Below are positions 35,587 through 44,249 of a stretch of 64,000 nucleotides of DNA, piece after piece. The stretch comes from Ligilactobacillus aviarius (lineage in GTDB: Bacteria; Bacillota; Bacilli; Lactobacillales; Lactobacillaceae). Each line of letters begins with the position of its first letter. Position 1 is the stretch's first letter. The stretch spans positions 1-64,000 of the forward strand of contig NZ_LWUD01000005.1 of NCBI RefSeq assembly GCF_001654615.1, written 5' to 3'. The position numbers were made by a program, and so were the translations under genes. The notes beneath the pieces were generated by a model, which worked only from the letters and a program-made list of their open reading frames with translations, had not been told where the DNA came from and did not search any database.

Positions 35587-36807
35587 TTACGCTTTCTTCT
35601 TTCCCATTTCTTTTAATCCAGGAATCAGCAGCATTACAATAAAACTTAAAAGATACATTACTGATAAGAAGCCCATTACGACATTCATTGAGTACTTGCT
35701 CATCAAAAAGCCGATTACAATTGTTGAAAAACTTCCGACCGTTTTTCCGACATTCATGATCAAGTTATTCGCAGTTGCTGAAATGTCAGCTGGGTACAGG
35801 TATGTCATAATAGCGCCATAGCCACCGTACATTCCGTTTGCGAAGAAACCAACAATCGCTCCTAAAATAACCAACTCGATCATGTTGCGGGCTTGAATCA
35901 ACGCATAAATCACAAATGCAGCCCCAATCAAGAAGCAGCCAAATGACTTCCGCGGACCAAAGTAATCTAAGATATTTCCGAAAACAAGCATTCCAATGCA
36001 CATTCCGATAATCGTCGCTACCATCCATAATGATGATCCACGAACAGTAATGCCGAGTTGCTTTTGCACGATGGTTGGAAGCCAGTTCATCAGGCCGTAG
36101 TAACCACCCGTTTGCACGATCAGCATGAAAATCAAACCAATCGTTTGCCCGGCAAGTTGAGGAGTTTCAAACAACCGTGAGAATGAAACTTTCGGCTTGT
36201 CTGCTTTCTTTTGGTTATTCAAGAACGTCGGACTTTCCTTTAAATTCCGCCGAATAAAGAACGCTAAGATCACTGGGAAGACCCCGACTAAGAACAAGAC
36301 GTGCCAACCAAAGTGCGGTAAGATCAATGCTGATAAAATCGCAGCAATGATGCCCCCAAGTTGGCCGCCGATACTTGCAATCGCCGTTATCCGGCCATAC
36401 CGCTTAGCTGAGAAATACTCACCAATCATTGCCATTCCGGCACCGTATTCCCCACCTTCACCAAAGCCGACGAGGAAGCGCAAAATGCAAACCATCGTAA
36501 AGCTATTTGCAAAGTACATTAACGCTGTTGCGCCGGCAAAAATAAAGATCGTATATGAGAAAATCTTTACCCGGCCATACTTATCGCTCAGGATTCCAAA
36601 AATCAATCCCCCAAGCAACATTCCAAGGTTGGTGATCGTGTTGATCATCCCGGCTTGAGTCGTCGTAATTCCCAAACTGGCAATTACGGAAGTCAAAGCG
36701 AAAGACATGAAGTTAAAGTCCATGTTTTCAAAAGAAAAACCAGTCGCAGTAGACGCAATTACACGCTTTTGATCCTTACTGAGACTGGTTGGTTTTGAAT
36801 TATCCAT
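35587..36807 (-). CDS. MFS transporter (sugar/acid:H+ symporter-like)
   Basis: The 406-residue product is a 12-helix major facilitator transporter. It has the signature GILSDKYGRVKIF after helix 2 and RFLVGFGEGGEYGAGMAMI in helix 4, of the type seen in aromatic-acid:H+ and sugar:H+ symporters. The substrate is unknown. It stands alone, with the repeat copies B and C on its two sides. Start MDNSKP has a GGAGG site. Confidence 0.85.
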   Translation of the reverse strand: MDNSKPTSLSKDQKRVIASTATGFSFENMDFNFMSFALTSVIASLGITTTQAGMINTITNLGMLLGGLIFGILSDKYGRVKIFSYTIFIFAGATALMYFANSFTMVCILRFLVGFGEGGEYGAGMAMIGEYFSAKRYGRITAIASIGGQLGGIIAAILSALILPHFGWHVLFLVGVFPVILAFFIRRNLKESPTFLNNQKKADKPKVSFSRLFETPQLAGQTIGLIFMLIVQTGGYYGLMNWLPTIVQKQLGITVRGSSLWMVATIIGMCIGMLVFGNILDYFGPRKSFGCFLIGAAFVIYALIQARNMIELVILGAIVGFFANGMYGGYGAIMTYLYPADISATANNLIMNVGKTVGSFSTIVIGFLMSKYSMNVVMGFLSVMYLLSFIVMLLIPGLKEMGKKKA

Positions 36808-36901
36808 AAATATCTTCCTCCAAAATTAATGCTCACAGGCATTGTTTATTTTGACTTAAGTCATATCAGGAAGATATTTTACGCTAATTATTAAAAAAAT
36901 C

Positions 36902-37060
36902 AAGGTGTGACAAAACGTTAGAAACGAGCGTGGTGGAAGCAGAAAGGCGAACGAATCGCGCAGCATAGATTCGGAGGTTTTCGAACTTCCACTCAGCTCG
37001 TTTGTTTTGGAACCCGATTATGCACAAAATAAAGAGGCCGTGATATAAATCACAACCCCA
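36902..37060 (+). repeat. Interspersed repeat, copy C
   Basis: Plus-strand copy between two minus-strand transporter genes. It shows the same core and a terminator-like tail (GAGGCCGTGA with TCACAACC). The tail is 6 bases from the stop of the gene at 37067, which it could terminate because the stem is symmetric. Confidence 0.92.
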
Positions 37061-37066
37061 CCTTTT

Positions 37067-38476
37067 CTAAGCTTCCTGTTCTTCTTTTTTCTCCGCTTGT
37101 TCTTCTTGCTTACGTTCGATTTTTTCTTCTTCAGATTCCTTTTCCATGATTCGGTTGTATTTCTTCTTTAAAATCAAGAGAAGAATACATGCCACGACGT
37201 AGAATCCAGCTGCGATGTAATATGCAATCGCATAGCCTGATGGATCTTTCAGTAAGAATAATGACGTAAATAATCCAACCCCGATTCCGACAACCGCATT
37301 GACGATCGTTGTTAATGAACTAAATGCGGGCCGTAAGTTTTTCGGGACAAGCGCCATTTGCAATGACTGTTGAACCGGCATTGAAGCGTTGGCCAAGCCC
37401 GAACGGAGGAACAAAACAATTCCGATTGCAATTGCCACGTTGCTGCCGAAGATATTCCCCTTAGCCATCAGCAACATCAATGGCGTGCACGAAAGCGTCA
37501 TAACTGAAATTGAAACAATTGAACCGAATTTCTTTTCCAACCACGGTGCAAATGTGTAACCAATCAGCATCGCAAAGGTTTGCAAAGTAATAATTGTTGA
37601 AACGGTTCCCCGTTGAATATGCAAGAAGTTATTCAGATAAATTGGGAAGTATGGTGTTACCAAGTATGCCCCTACCCGAATTAAAGCAAGGAACGTAACG
37701 AATAAGACAATGTCCTTTTGCGCCAACATCTTAAAGTTAACGGCCTTCTTAGCTTTCCGTTCAGCAAGTTCGGCTTCCGTTTCTGTGTAATCGCTTGGCC
37801 GTTCTTTCAAGAACAATGAGCAAATAAATGCTAAAACGGTAAAACCAATCGCAATGTAAATCACTGACTTGTATGATGTGATGTAGTTATGTAACATACT
37901 GCCTTTCATGTGAGCTTGGTTTCCTGACAAAACTGAAGCCCTGTCGTAACCGATCCCCATGATCTTACTGAAGACCCAAACAACAACTTTTCCACCAAAG
38001 AACGTTACGATTGCTTGGGTAACCAGGTTCGTGATCATGACAGCTGACATCATGAATGTCCGAATTTTCCGCGGAACATAAACTGAATACATTAACGGGT
38101 ACATGAAGTCGTAAATTCCAACTCCGGCAGTCAATAATGCGTAGGAAATCGCAATAATTTGCGTATTTTCAGTAAAAATCATTGCTAACATCGTTGCAAT
38201 CGTTAAAATTGGAGCAACGACCAAAACTTTTTTATATCCGGTCTTGTGAATGTAAATCAGCATAATTGCCATTAAAACTGATCCAATCGCAGTATAAATA
38301 TTCAGTCCGGTAACAACTTTCGGCGCAGCAAGGTCAAGGTATGAAACCAAGGTATTATTGGTGATCCCTGTAACCGCACCTAATAAACCATAAATTACAA
38401 TGTACACAAAACAGTTCCGTTTATACCGGCTTTCCCAATGAAGCGCCGGGTCATTTAACGCGGGCATTCCTGACAT
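37067..38476 (-). CDS. MFS transporter of unknown substrate
   Basis: The product is 469 residues from the ATG at 38476, chosen because of a GGAGA site 7 bases upstream; the longer frame adds 28 charged residues. It has about 12 membrane helices with an internal charged loop around residue 250 and a final highly charged tail (EEEKIERKQEEQAEKKEEQEA-like, about 30 residues). No recognisable motif names a substrate. It is separated from clpP by about 240 bases. Confidence 0.8.
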   Translation of the reverse strand: MSGMPALNDPALHWESRYKRNCFVYIVIYGLLGAVTGITNNTLVSYLDLAAPKVVTGLNIYTAIGSVLMAIMLIYIHKTGYKKVLVVAPILTIATMLAMIFTENTQIIAISYALLTAGVGIYDFMYPLMYSVYVPRKIRTFMMSAVMITNLVTQAIVTFFGGKVVVWVFSKIMGIGYDRASVLSGNQAHMKGSMLHNYITSYKSVIYIAIGFTVLAFICSLFLKERPSDYTETEAELAERKAKKAVNFKMLAQKDIVLFVTFLALIRVGAYLVTPYFPIYLNNFLHIQRGTVSTIITLQTFAMLIGYTFAPWLEKKFGSIVSISVMTLSCTPLMLLMAKGNIFGSNVAIAIGIVLFLRSGLANASMPVQQSLQMALVPKNLRPAFSSLTTIVNAVVGIGVGLFTSLFLLKDPSGYAIAYYIAAGFYVVACILLLILKKKYNRIMEKESEEEKIERKQEEQAEKKEEQEA

Positions 38477-38622
38477 TTCGCCATCTCCTTTAATTAACGT
38501 TAAATTAAGTATACCATTCTTTTTAATCGTTTTATAATCTTTTTGACATATTTTTATCATATTCAGTTCATTATTTTATTAAAATCTTTTAATCACGGGC
38601 TTTGTTTCCTTTTAATTTATTA

Positions 38623-38652
38623 TTTGACCTTTTTTGACCAAAGGGTTAGAAT
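38623..38652 (+). promoter_or_regulatory. CtsR-type operator and promoter of clpP
   Basis: TTTGACC-TTT-TTTGACC (38623-38639) is a tandem heptad matching the CtsR operator. It overlaps the -35 element TTGACC (38624-38629), with 17 bases to -10 TAGAAT (38647-38652). CtsR would repress clpP in the absence of stress. Confidence 0.85.
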
Positions 38653-38716
38653 GTAATCAATCAGTTTTGTGTGCTAAACTCAAACTAGTTACTTTATTTT
38701 AAGGAGGCAAATTCTC

Positions 38717-39310
38717 ATGAATTTAGTTCCAACAGTTATTGAACAATCTGGTCAAGGCGAACGTGCTTATGACATTTACTCCCGTTTGTTAAAGGACCGG
38801 ATCATTATGGTATCAGGTGAAATCAACGACGACATGGCAAATGCCATTATCGCCCAATTACTTTTCCTTGATGCCCAAGATTCAGAAAAAGATATTTACA
38901 TGTACATTAACTCACCCGGTGGTTCTGTTTCAGCTGGGCTTGCAATTTACGACACCATGAACTTCGTTAACGCTGACGTTCAAACAATCGTAATGGGCAT
39001 GGCTGCATCAATGGCATCAATTCTTGCAACCGCTGGAGCAAAGGGCAAACGGTTTGCATTGCCAAACTCAGAAATTATGATTCACCAACCACTTGGCGGT
39101 GCTCAAGGTCAATCAACTGAAATTCAAATTGCAGCTGAACACATTCTTAAGACCCGCAAGTTGATCAACCAAATTCTTGCTGATCACACTGGTCAATCAA
39201 TCAAAAAGATCAACGCCGACACCGATCGGGATAACTTCATGACTGCTCAAGAAGCCGTTGATTATGGTTTGATCGATGGAATTATGGAAAACAAGAAGAA
39301 AATGAAATAG
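38717..39310 (+). CDS. clpP: ATP-dependent Clp protease proteolytic subunit
   Basis: ClpP forms the proteolytic barrel used with ClpC/ClpE/ClpX ATPases. The 197-residue product has the catalytic serine in GMAASMAS, the histidine in MIHQPLGG and the downstream aspartate in DTDRDNFM. Length is normal. A CtsR-type operator overlaps the promoter, so it is induced by protein damage. It stands alone, between a transporter gene and a membrane protein gene. Confidence 0.98.
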   Translation: MNLVPTVIEQSGQGERAYDIYSRLLKDRIIMVSGEINDDMANAIIAQLLFLDAQDSEKDIYMYINSPGGSVSAGLAIYDTMNFVNADVQTIVMGMAASMASILATAGAKGKRFALPNSEIMIHQPLGGAQGQSTEIQIAAEHILKTRKLINQILADHTGQSIKKINADTDRDNFMTAQEAVDYGLIDGIMENKKKMK

Positions 39311-39323
39311 TCGATTGCCTAAC

Positions 39324-39368
39324 AAAAAGGCATCTTTTCGGAAATTGTCCGAAAAGATGCCTTTATTT
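39324..39368. terminator. Terminator shared by clpP and the following minus-strand gene
   Basis: AAAGGCATCTTTTCGG pairs with CCGAAAAGATGCCTTT between convergent genes, with A- and T-runs. Confidence 0.9.
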
Positions 39369-40007
39369 TTTCCTAATTTTCACATTCCACAAATATTTAC
39401 AATACGCAATCATGCTTTCAACAACGATACAAAAGAAATAAATTGTAAAAAGAATTACCAAGAAAACCGTGAACACGTCGCTTAGCCCTAAATTGGGAAA
39501 CGGATAATCCGAATCGCTGTATATTATCCAAATGAAAAAACAGTCAAACAACAGCATAACGAGAAACATAAAAACGTAATCCTTATTAGAATCAGCAACG
39601 TCTTTTAGCCCGACTGGATCCTCGAATTCATTCGAATCAACATGGCGGTTAAACAAATACCATCCAACGGCAAGCACTCCCGCAAGGATTCCCAGCCACC
39701 AATGAAACTTCCATTCAAATGAGTTTAACCATTGCATCAGCGCCGTCTCTTTGGTGTTAATTGAATAATAGTATGGGGTAACCCACGAAATTAATTCATC
39801 CCAACAAATCAAAATCAAAACAATTCCCAGGATAATCATATTGTAAATCAGCATTTTTCTGGAAGTTTTTGCTGACGCGTGAAATTTTACAAAGCGATGT
39901 TCTTGCGTATCATAGTAAATCAAAATTGAATGTTTCTTCTTCTCGCCCTGAACACTCATGCGCCCGTATTTTAAATAGCGGGTAAATTTTGAATCTTTGG
40001 ATTTCAT
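39363..40007 (-). CDS. Hypothetical membrane protein
   Basis: The 214-residue product (start MKSKDS at 40007, preceded by a G-rich binding site) has a cytoplasmic N-terminus of about 65 basic residues, then membrane helices at about 68-85, 115-135, 155-175 and 180-200. I recognise no named family. Three of the helices are aromatic-rich. It is convergent with clpP and shares its terminator. Confidence 0.7.
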   Translation of the reverse strand: MKSKDSKFTRYLKYGRMSVQGEKKKHSILIYYDTQEHRFVKFHASAKTSRKMLIYNMIILGIVLILICWDELISWVTPYYYSINTKETALMQWLNSFEWKFHWWLGILAGVLAVGWYLFNRHVDSNEFEDPVGLKDVADSNKDYVFMFLVMLLFDCFFIWIIYSDSDYPFPNLGLSDVFTVFLVILFTIYFFCIVVESMIAYCKYLWNVKIRKK

Positions 40008-40072
40008 ACATTTTCCCCCCCTTTTTCTTAATTTTACCATTAATTTCCAACCAATATTTTCTAAAAAAGCAG

Positions 40073-40119
40073 TTGACAATCATTCACGGCCTATGTTAAC
40101 TTACTAATAATAAGTTAAC
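40073..40119 (+). promoter_or_regulatory. Promoter with perfect palindrome upstream of amino-acid permease
   Basis: -35 TTGACA (40073-40078), 17-base spacer, weak -10 TTAACT (40096-40101). A perfect 9-bp dyad GTTAACTTA-7 bases-TAAGTTAAC (40095-40119) overlaps the -10, and is a candidate repressor operator. Confidence 0.6.
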
Positions 40120-40134
40120 GAGGAGGTGTTTTTA

Positions 40135-40167
40135 ATGCAGTCATGTTTATTCCCATTATCAATTTAA
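40135..40167 (+). CDS. Ten-codon leader ORF (MQSCLFPLSI)
   Basis: A short frame starts at the ATG at 40135 after a strong AGGAGGTG ribosome binding site. It encodes MQSCLFPLSI and stops at 40167, 20 bases before the permease start. Its last codons (CCA TTA TCA ATT TAA) lie in the 5' arm and loop of a hairpin that covers the permease ribosome binding site. It is therefore a candidate regulatory leader peptide rather than a working protein. Confidence 0.55.
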   Translation: MQSCLFPLSI

Positions 40168-40176
40168 AATAATGGG
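40152..40176 (+). promoter_or_regulatory. Hairpin covering the permease ribosome binding site
   Basis: CCCATTAT pairs perfectly with ATAATGGG across a 9-base loop. The 3' arm includes the first three bases of GGGAGG, the permease binding site, 8 bases before the TTG start. No T-run follows, so it is not a terminator. Confidence 0.65.
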
Positions 40177-40187
40177 AGGTTTAATAA

Positions 40188-41594
40188 TTGAAGACACAAA
40201 ATCAAAATTTAAAATGGTATAACATTTCATTCATTGCATTTACTTCAATGTGGAGTATCAACAATATCTTTAACAACTATTCGCAACAGGGAATTCATGC
40301 AATTTTTTCATGGATTCTTACAATTCTTTTTTACTTGTTTCCGTATTTATTCATCGTTAACCGGCTTGGAACAGCTTTTCCTAACAGCGATGGTGGGGTT
40401 AACACCTGGGTCAATCAAACGATCAACGCCAAAACTGCATACCTTGCATCATGGACTTACTGGGCAGTTAACATTGCATACCTTGCCCAAAAGCCCCAAA
40501 CAATTCTTGTTTCCTTAATGTGGCTGTTTACCGGCAAAGCAAATGCAGTTAATCAACTTCCATCAACGATGATTGCTGGATTCTCCATTGGAATTTTACT
40601 TTTCTTCGTTTGGCTCGCTTTAAAAGGAATCCATGTTTTAAGTCTGATCGGAAATATTGCTGGAATTACGTTGCTGCTGATTTCAATCATCTTGATTGGG
40701 CTTTCATTTGCGGCCATTTTTATCCTGCATCTACCAGCGGCATCTCCGCATCTCAATAACGTTCAAACTTACTTTCCGCGATTTACGCCTGCATATTTCA
40801 CTACACTTTCAATGCTGATTTTTGCAGTTGGCGGAACAGAAAAAATTTCGCCGTATATCGGTAATCTTAAAAATGGAAAACGTGAATTTCCTAAAAGCAT
40901 GCTTTTGCTCGCCCTTTTGGTTGGTGGATCAGCAATTCTTGGAACGTTTTCGTTAAGTTTTCTGTTTAATGACCAAGCGATTCCTCAAGATTTGATGATG
41001 AACGGCGCATACATGGCTTTTCAAAAATTAGGCCGCATTTTCCATTTAGGAAATTCACTCATGATTTTATATGCAATTTCAAATGTTCTTTCGCAAATTG
41101 CAGCATTGATTATTTCCATTGATGCGCCCGCAAGAATTCTTTTTGCCAAAAATAATCAACGGTTCATCCCACGTATCTTAATGAAACGAAACGCTCACGG
41201 CGCACCGATAGGCGGATATTTTCTAACCGTTATTCTAAGCGCAATTTTAGTTATTATTCCAACGTTAAAAATTAAAAATGCCAGTAATTTTTATAACTGG
41301 TTACTGAATTTAAACTCGGTTGTGATTCCGTTTAAATTCTTATTTATTTTTCTAGCATTTATTTTTCTCATTAAACACCTTTCAATCCATCGTTGGAAAA
41401 AATTTTCTCAATTATTCCTTGGAATTTGGATTTTTTCCATAACCTTGATTGTCAGTATTCTTGGAATGCTTCCTAAAAATATTGAAACTTTTTCTTCTAA
41501 CTGGTGGTTCCAATTTGCTTTAAATCTTGCTACCCCAATTATCCTAGGCGGATTAGGAATCATCCTGCCAGTAATCAAAAAAAGAATAAAATAA
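40188..41594 (+). CDS. APC superfamily amino-acid permease
   Basis: The 468-residue product is a 12-helix amino-acid/polyamine/organocation transporter. The N-terminal NISFIAFTSMWSINNIFNNY and the FPNSDGGVNTWVN loop match the glutamate/GABA-type group. The start is TTG at 40188, because GGGAGG lies 8 bases upstream and no ATG is near. Expression should be controlled by the leader ORF and hairpin. Substrate is unknown. It is convergent with the sugar-binding gene at 41633. Confidence 0.87.
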   Translation: MKTQNQNLKWYNISFIAFTSMWSINNIFNNYSQQGIHAIFSWILTILFYLFPYLFIVNRLGTAFPNSDGGVNTWVNQTINAKTAYLASWTYWAVNIAYLAQKPQTILVSLMWLFTGKANAVNQLPSTMIAGFSIGILLFFVWLALKGIHVLSLIGNIAGITLLLISIILIGLSFAAIFILHLPAASPHLNNVQTYFPRFTPAYFTTLSMLIFAVGGTEKISPYIGNLKNGKREFPKSMLLLALLVGGSAILGTFSLSFLFNDQAIPQDLMMNGAYMAFQKLGRIFHLGNSLMILYAISNVLSQIAALIISIDAPARILFAKNNQRFIPRILMKRNAHGAPIGGYFLTVILSAILVIIPTLKIKNASNFYNWLLNLNSVVIPFKFLFIFLAFIFLIKHLSIHRWKKFSQLFLGIWIFSITLIVSILGMLPKNIETFSSNWWFQFALNLATPIILGGLGIILPVIKKRIK

Positions 41595-41597
41595 AAA

Positions 41598-41632
41598 AAT
41601 TTCCTTCTGGTTATTCCAGAAGGAAGTTTTTG
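41598..41632. terminator. Terminator between permease and sugar-binding protein
   Basis: TTCCTTCTGG pairs with CCAGAAGGAA across TTATT, with A-run and T-run on the outside. Confidence 0.85.
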
Positions 41633-42928
41633 TTATTGATTCCATGCACTCTTTAATTTCTGTGCATTTTGTTTGATCAACTGATTTCGATTACTATTTG
41701 GATGAGTCAAAATATCTTGCATAATTTGATTCAATTGAACGAATGCCGTATTTGAATTCTTAACGACTGGCATCGTAAACATGTTTTCAGTTGAATTTGA
41801 CAAGATTTGTGGAACCTTTGTCCCTGCAAGGTTCTTATAACTGTCACTCTTTAAAACTTGATTGTTGACCGGCATGTAACCCGTTGTTTTTGCCCAGTAC
41901 AACTGTTGTTTTGGTTCGGTTAAGAACTTCATGTATTCAAATGCCGCTGTCCGTTGAGCCTTGCTGGCATTCTTGAACATGTAAATGTCTGTCCCTTGTT
42001 GCAAGTTACTCTTGCTTGGACGGGCAGCCACCGCATAATTAACATGCGTTGGTTTAATGTATTGTTCAGATGATGAAGCGCCGACAAACATTGCAACTTT
42101 CCCGTTCGTAAATGGAAGATACATGTACTTTTGAGCGCCGGCAATTTGGAAGTAGCCATCCTTGACCCCATCAGCATAGTAGTTGATGACTTTCTTTGAA
42201 TCTTTTGAATCAAAGTTCAATTTCGATGTGAATGAATCGCCGTAGCCTTTCATTCCAATGACGTAATAGTTATTCAACGCATCAAAGCCCGCCCCAACAA
42301 CTTTATGATTTGACTTTTCATAGATTTCCTTTGAGGCTTGCTTTAATTGAGCCATCGTCTTGGGAACCTTAACCCCGTACTTCTTCAAAAGATCCGGGTT
42401 GTAAAACAAGACTTCCGTCGACTTGTTAAATGGAACCCCATATTGTTTTCCTTTAATGGTTGCCCCTTCAAGGAATGGTTTGGCAATGTTTGACCGTTGG
42501 ATTGAACCAAAACCAATCTTCGAATTATCAAAATATGGCTTTAAGTCAACTAATTGGCCGTTAGTTGCAGCCGTGTACAACCATTGCGGATAAGCCTGCG
42601 TAATCGTTGGCAAGTTTGAAGGATTTTGCATGGTTGAATTTAATTTGCCTTGCAAATCAGAATAATCGCCTTGATTTTCAAGCTTGACTTCGATATTCGG
42701 GTGAGCTTTTTCAAAGTCAGCCGTCATCTGCTTCAATGCAGTCGAAGCACTTCCGCTCATTGCATTCCAAAACGTGATCGTTGTCTTCTTTCCCGTTTTG
42801 GTAGAAACATCATCTGCATGGACTGCGAAAGTCCCCTGTTTTGGTCGGTTAGAACCAAGTGCAAAAACAGTTAACATCGCAACTGCTAACCCAAGAATGG
42901 TTCCCAGCCGCCAATTTCTCTTTTTCAT
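41633..42928 (-). CDS. ABC sugar-binding protein, family 1 (orphan)
   Basis: The 431-residue product matches extracellular solute-binding proteins of the UgpB/MalE type: ITFWNAMSGSA near residue 50, PTITQAYPQWLY, VPFNKSTEVLFYNPDLLKKYG, and FTNGKVAMFVGASSS. The N-terminus is a signal sequence, but the lipobox position reads FALGS with serine instead of cysteine; a signal-peptidase I site (AVHADD) is seen later. No permease or ATPase genes are near, so it is an orphan; the partner transporter must be elsewhere. Confidence 0.9.
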   Translation of the reverse strand: MKKRNWRLGTILGLAVAMLTVFALGSNRPKQGTFAVHADDVSTKTGKKTTITFWNAMSGSASTALKQMTADFEKAHPNIEVKLENQGDYSDLQGKLNSTMQNPSNLPTITQAYPQWLYTAATNGQLVDLKPYFDNSKIGFGSIQRSNIAKPFLEGATIKGKQYGVPFNKSTEVLFYNPDLLKKYGVKVPKTMAQLKQASKEIYEKSNHKVVGAGFDALNNYYVIGMKGYGDSFTSKLNFDSKDSKKVINYYADGVKDGYFQIAGAQKYMYLPFTNGKVAMFVGASSSEQYIKPTHVNYAVAARPSKSNLQQGTDIYMFKNASKAQRTAAFEYMKFLTEPKQQLYWAKTTGYMPVNNQVLKSDSYKNLAGTKVPQILSNSTENMFTMPVVKNSNTAFVQLNQIMQDILTHPNSNRNQLIKQNAQKLKSAWNQ

Positions 42929-43025
42929 AGCTTATGTATTAATCTCCTTATATAAAGAATACATAGTTAAGTATACAACTTATTTCATTTAAAAGGGAAT
43001 TTTCAAAAAAGACTTTAACAAAAAA

Positions 43026-43200
43026 GAAGGTGTGACAAAACGTTCAAAACGATCGTGGTGGAAGCAGAAAAGCGAACGAATCGCGCCAGCATCGATTCGG
43101 AGGTTTTCGAACTTCACTAGCTTCGCGTCGTAGCTCGTTTGTTTTGGAACCCAATTATGCGGGAATAACAAAGAGACCGCAACTTATGTCACAGTCTCTT
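43026..43200 (+). repeat. Interspersed repeat, copy D (variant)
   Basis: Plus-strand copy with an extra insertion of about 13 bases near TCACTAGCTTCGCG, and a changed tail GAGACCGCAA with CAGTCTC. It is the most divergent full copy. It lies between the sugar-binding gene and manA. Confidence 0.9.
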
Positions 43201-43211
43201 AGTCATATTAA

Positions 43212-44177
43212 CTATGCTTTTTCACCCGGTTCTGATGCAATAATCTGCATCTTCCCGCGAATTGTCCATTCCTTAACGTCATACGGCAAGATAAAGTGCA
43301 TGCCCTTCTTCAAATCATACAGTTTGCCGTCAACTTCGATCTGGCCGTCGCCGTCAAGAACTGAAACTAATGTGTATGGCGCATTGCCGCGACTAAACGT
43401 TCCTTGACCGCCGTCAACCTTCCATTCATAAACTGCAAAAAATTCAGTTGAAACGAATTGGGTAACTGCTACGTCACCAACTTGATAATGCTTTTGATTC
43501 AATTTTGGATCCTTGTGCGGAATCATTGCGCAATCAATTGATTGTTGAATGTGCAAATCACGTTTTTTGCCGGTTGAAGCATCCACCCGGTCAAAATCAT
43601 ACATCCGGTATGTGGTGTCAGAACTTTGTTGGGTTTCAAGCACCATGATGCCCTTACCAACCGCGTGAACGGTCCCGCTTGGAACGTACAGAAAATCACC
43701 GGCATGCACTGGAATTTTCCGCAATAACTTATCCCATTCGCCTTTTTGAATCATTTCCGCAAATTCTTCACGACTTTGAGCATTATGCCCATAGTACATC
43801 ATTGCGCCTTCATCAGCCTCGATCACGTACCAGCATTCCGCCTTGCCCAATTCATGTTCGTGTTCTTCAGCATACGCATCATCTGGATGAACCTGCACTG
43901 ATAAATCAATTTTAGCATCTAAAATTTTTGTCAATAACGGGAAAACATCTCCTTGAGCATTCCCGAAAACTTCCCGGTGGTCTTTCCAAACTTGGTCAAG
44001 CGTCATTCCCTTATACTTCCCGTTTTCAACCGTTGCGGGCCCATGCGGATGAGCAGAGATCGCCCAGCATTCCCCGGTATGGTCACTTGGAATTTGATAG
44101 CTAAATTCTGTTGCTAATTTGTCACCGCCCCACATTTTTTCTTGAAAATATGGTTTCAAAAACATTGGTTCTGCCAT
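43212..44177 (-). CDS. manA: Mannose-6-phosphate isomerase, class I
   Basis: ManA interconverts mannose-6-phosphate and fructose-6-phosphate. The 321-residue product has the zinc-site motif QVHPDDAYAEEHE, the LGKAECWYVI segment and FLYVPSGTVHAVG. Length matches the Firmicute short form. A perfect cre site overlaps the -35 element, so carbon catabolite control by CcpA is likely. It stands alone. Confidence 0.95.
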   Translation of the reverse strand: MAEPMFLKPYFQEKMWGGDKLATEFSYQIPSDHTGECWAISAHPHGPATVENGKYKGMTLDQVWKDHREVFGNAQGDVFPLLTKILDAKIDLSVQVHPDDAYAEEHEHELGKAECWYVIEADEGAMMYYGHNAQSREEFAEMIQKGEWDKLLRKIPVHAGDFLYVPSGTVHAVGKGIMVLETQQSSDTTYRMYDFDRVDASTGKKRDLHIQQSIDCAMIPHKDPKLNQKHYQVGDVAVTQFVSTEFFAVYEWKVDGGQGTFSRGNAPYTLVSVLDGDGQIEVDGKLYDLKKGMHFILPYDVKEWTIRGKMQIIASEPGEKA

Positions 44178-44212
44178 TCATAATTCCTTCTTCACTGATC
44201 AGATTTACCTTA

Positions 44213-44249
44213 ATTCTATCAGGAAGAGCGCTAAATGTAAACGCTATCT
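44213..44249 (-). promoter_or_regulatory. Promoter and cre site of manA
   Basis: On the minus strand: -35 TTTACA (44236-44241), 17-base spacer, -10 TAGAAT (44213-44218). The plus strand reads ATGTAAACGCTATCT (44235-44249), a full match to the cre consensus WTGNAANCGNWNNCW, directly over the -35. Confidence 0.8.

Noticed and set aside
40152-40176. The permease hairpin as a transcription terminator
   Set aside because: No T-run follows and the 3' arm is the ribosome binding site.
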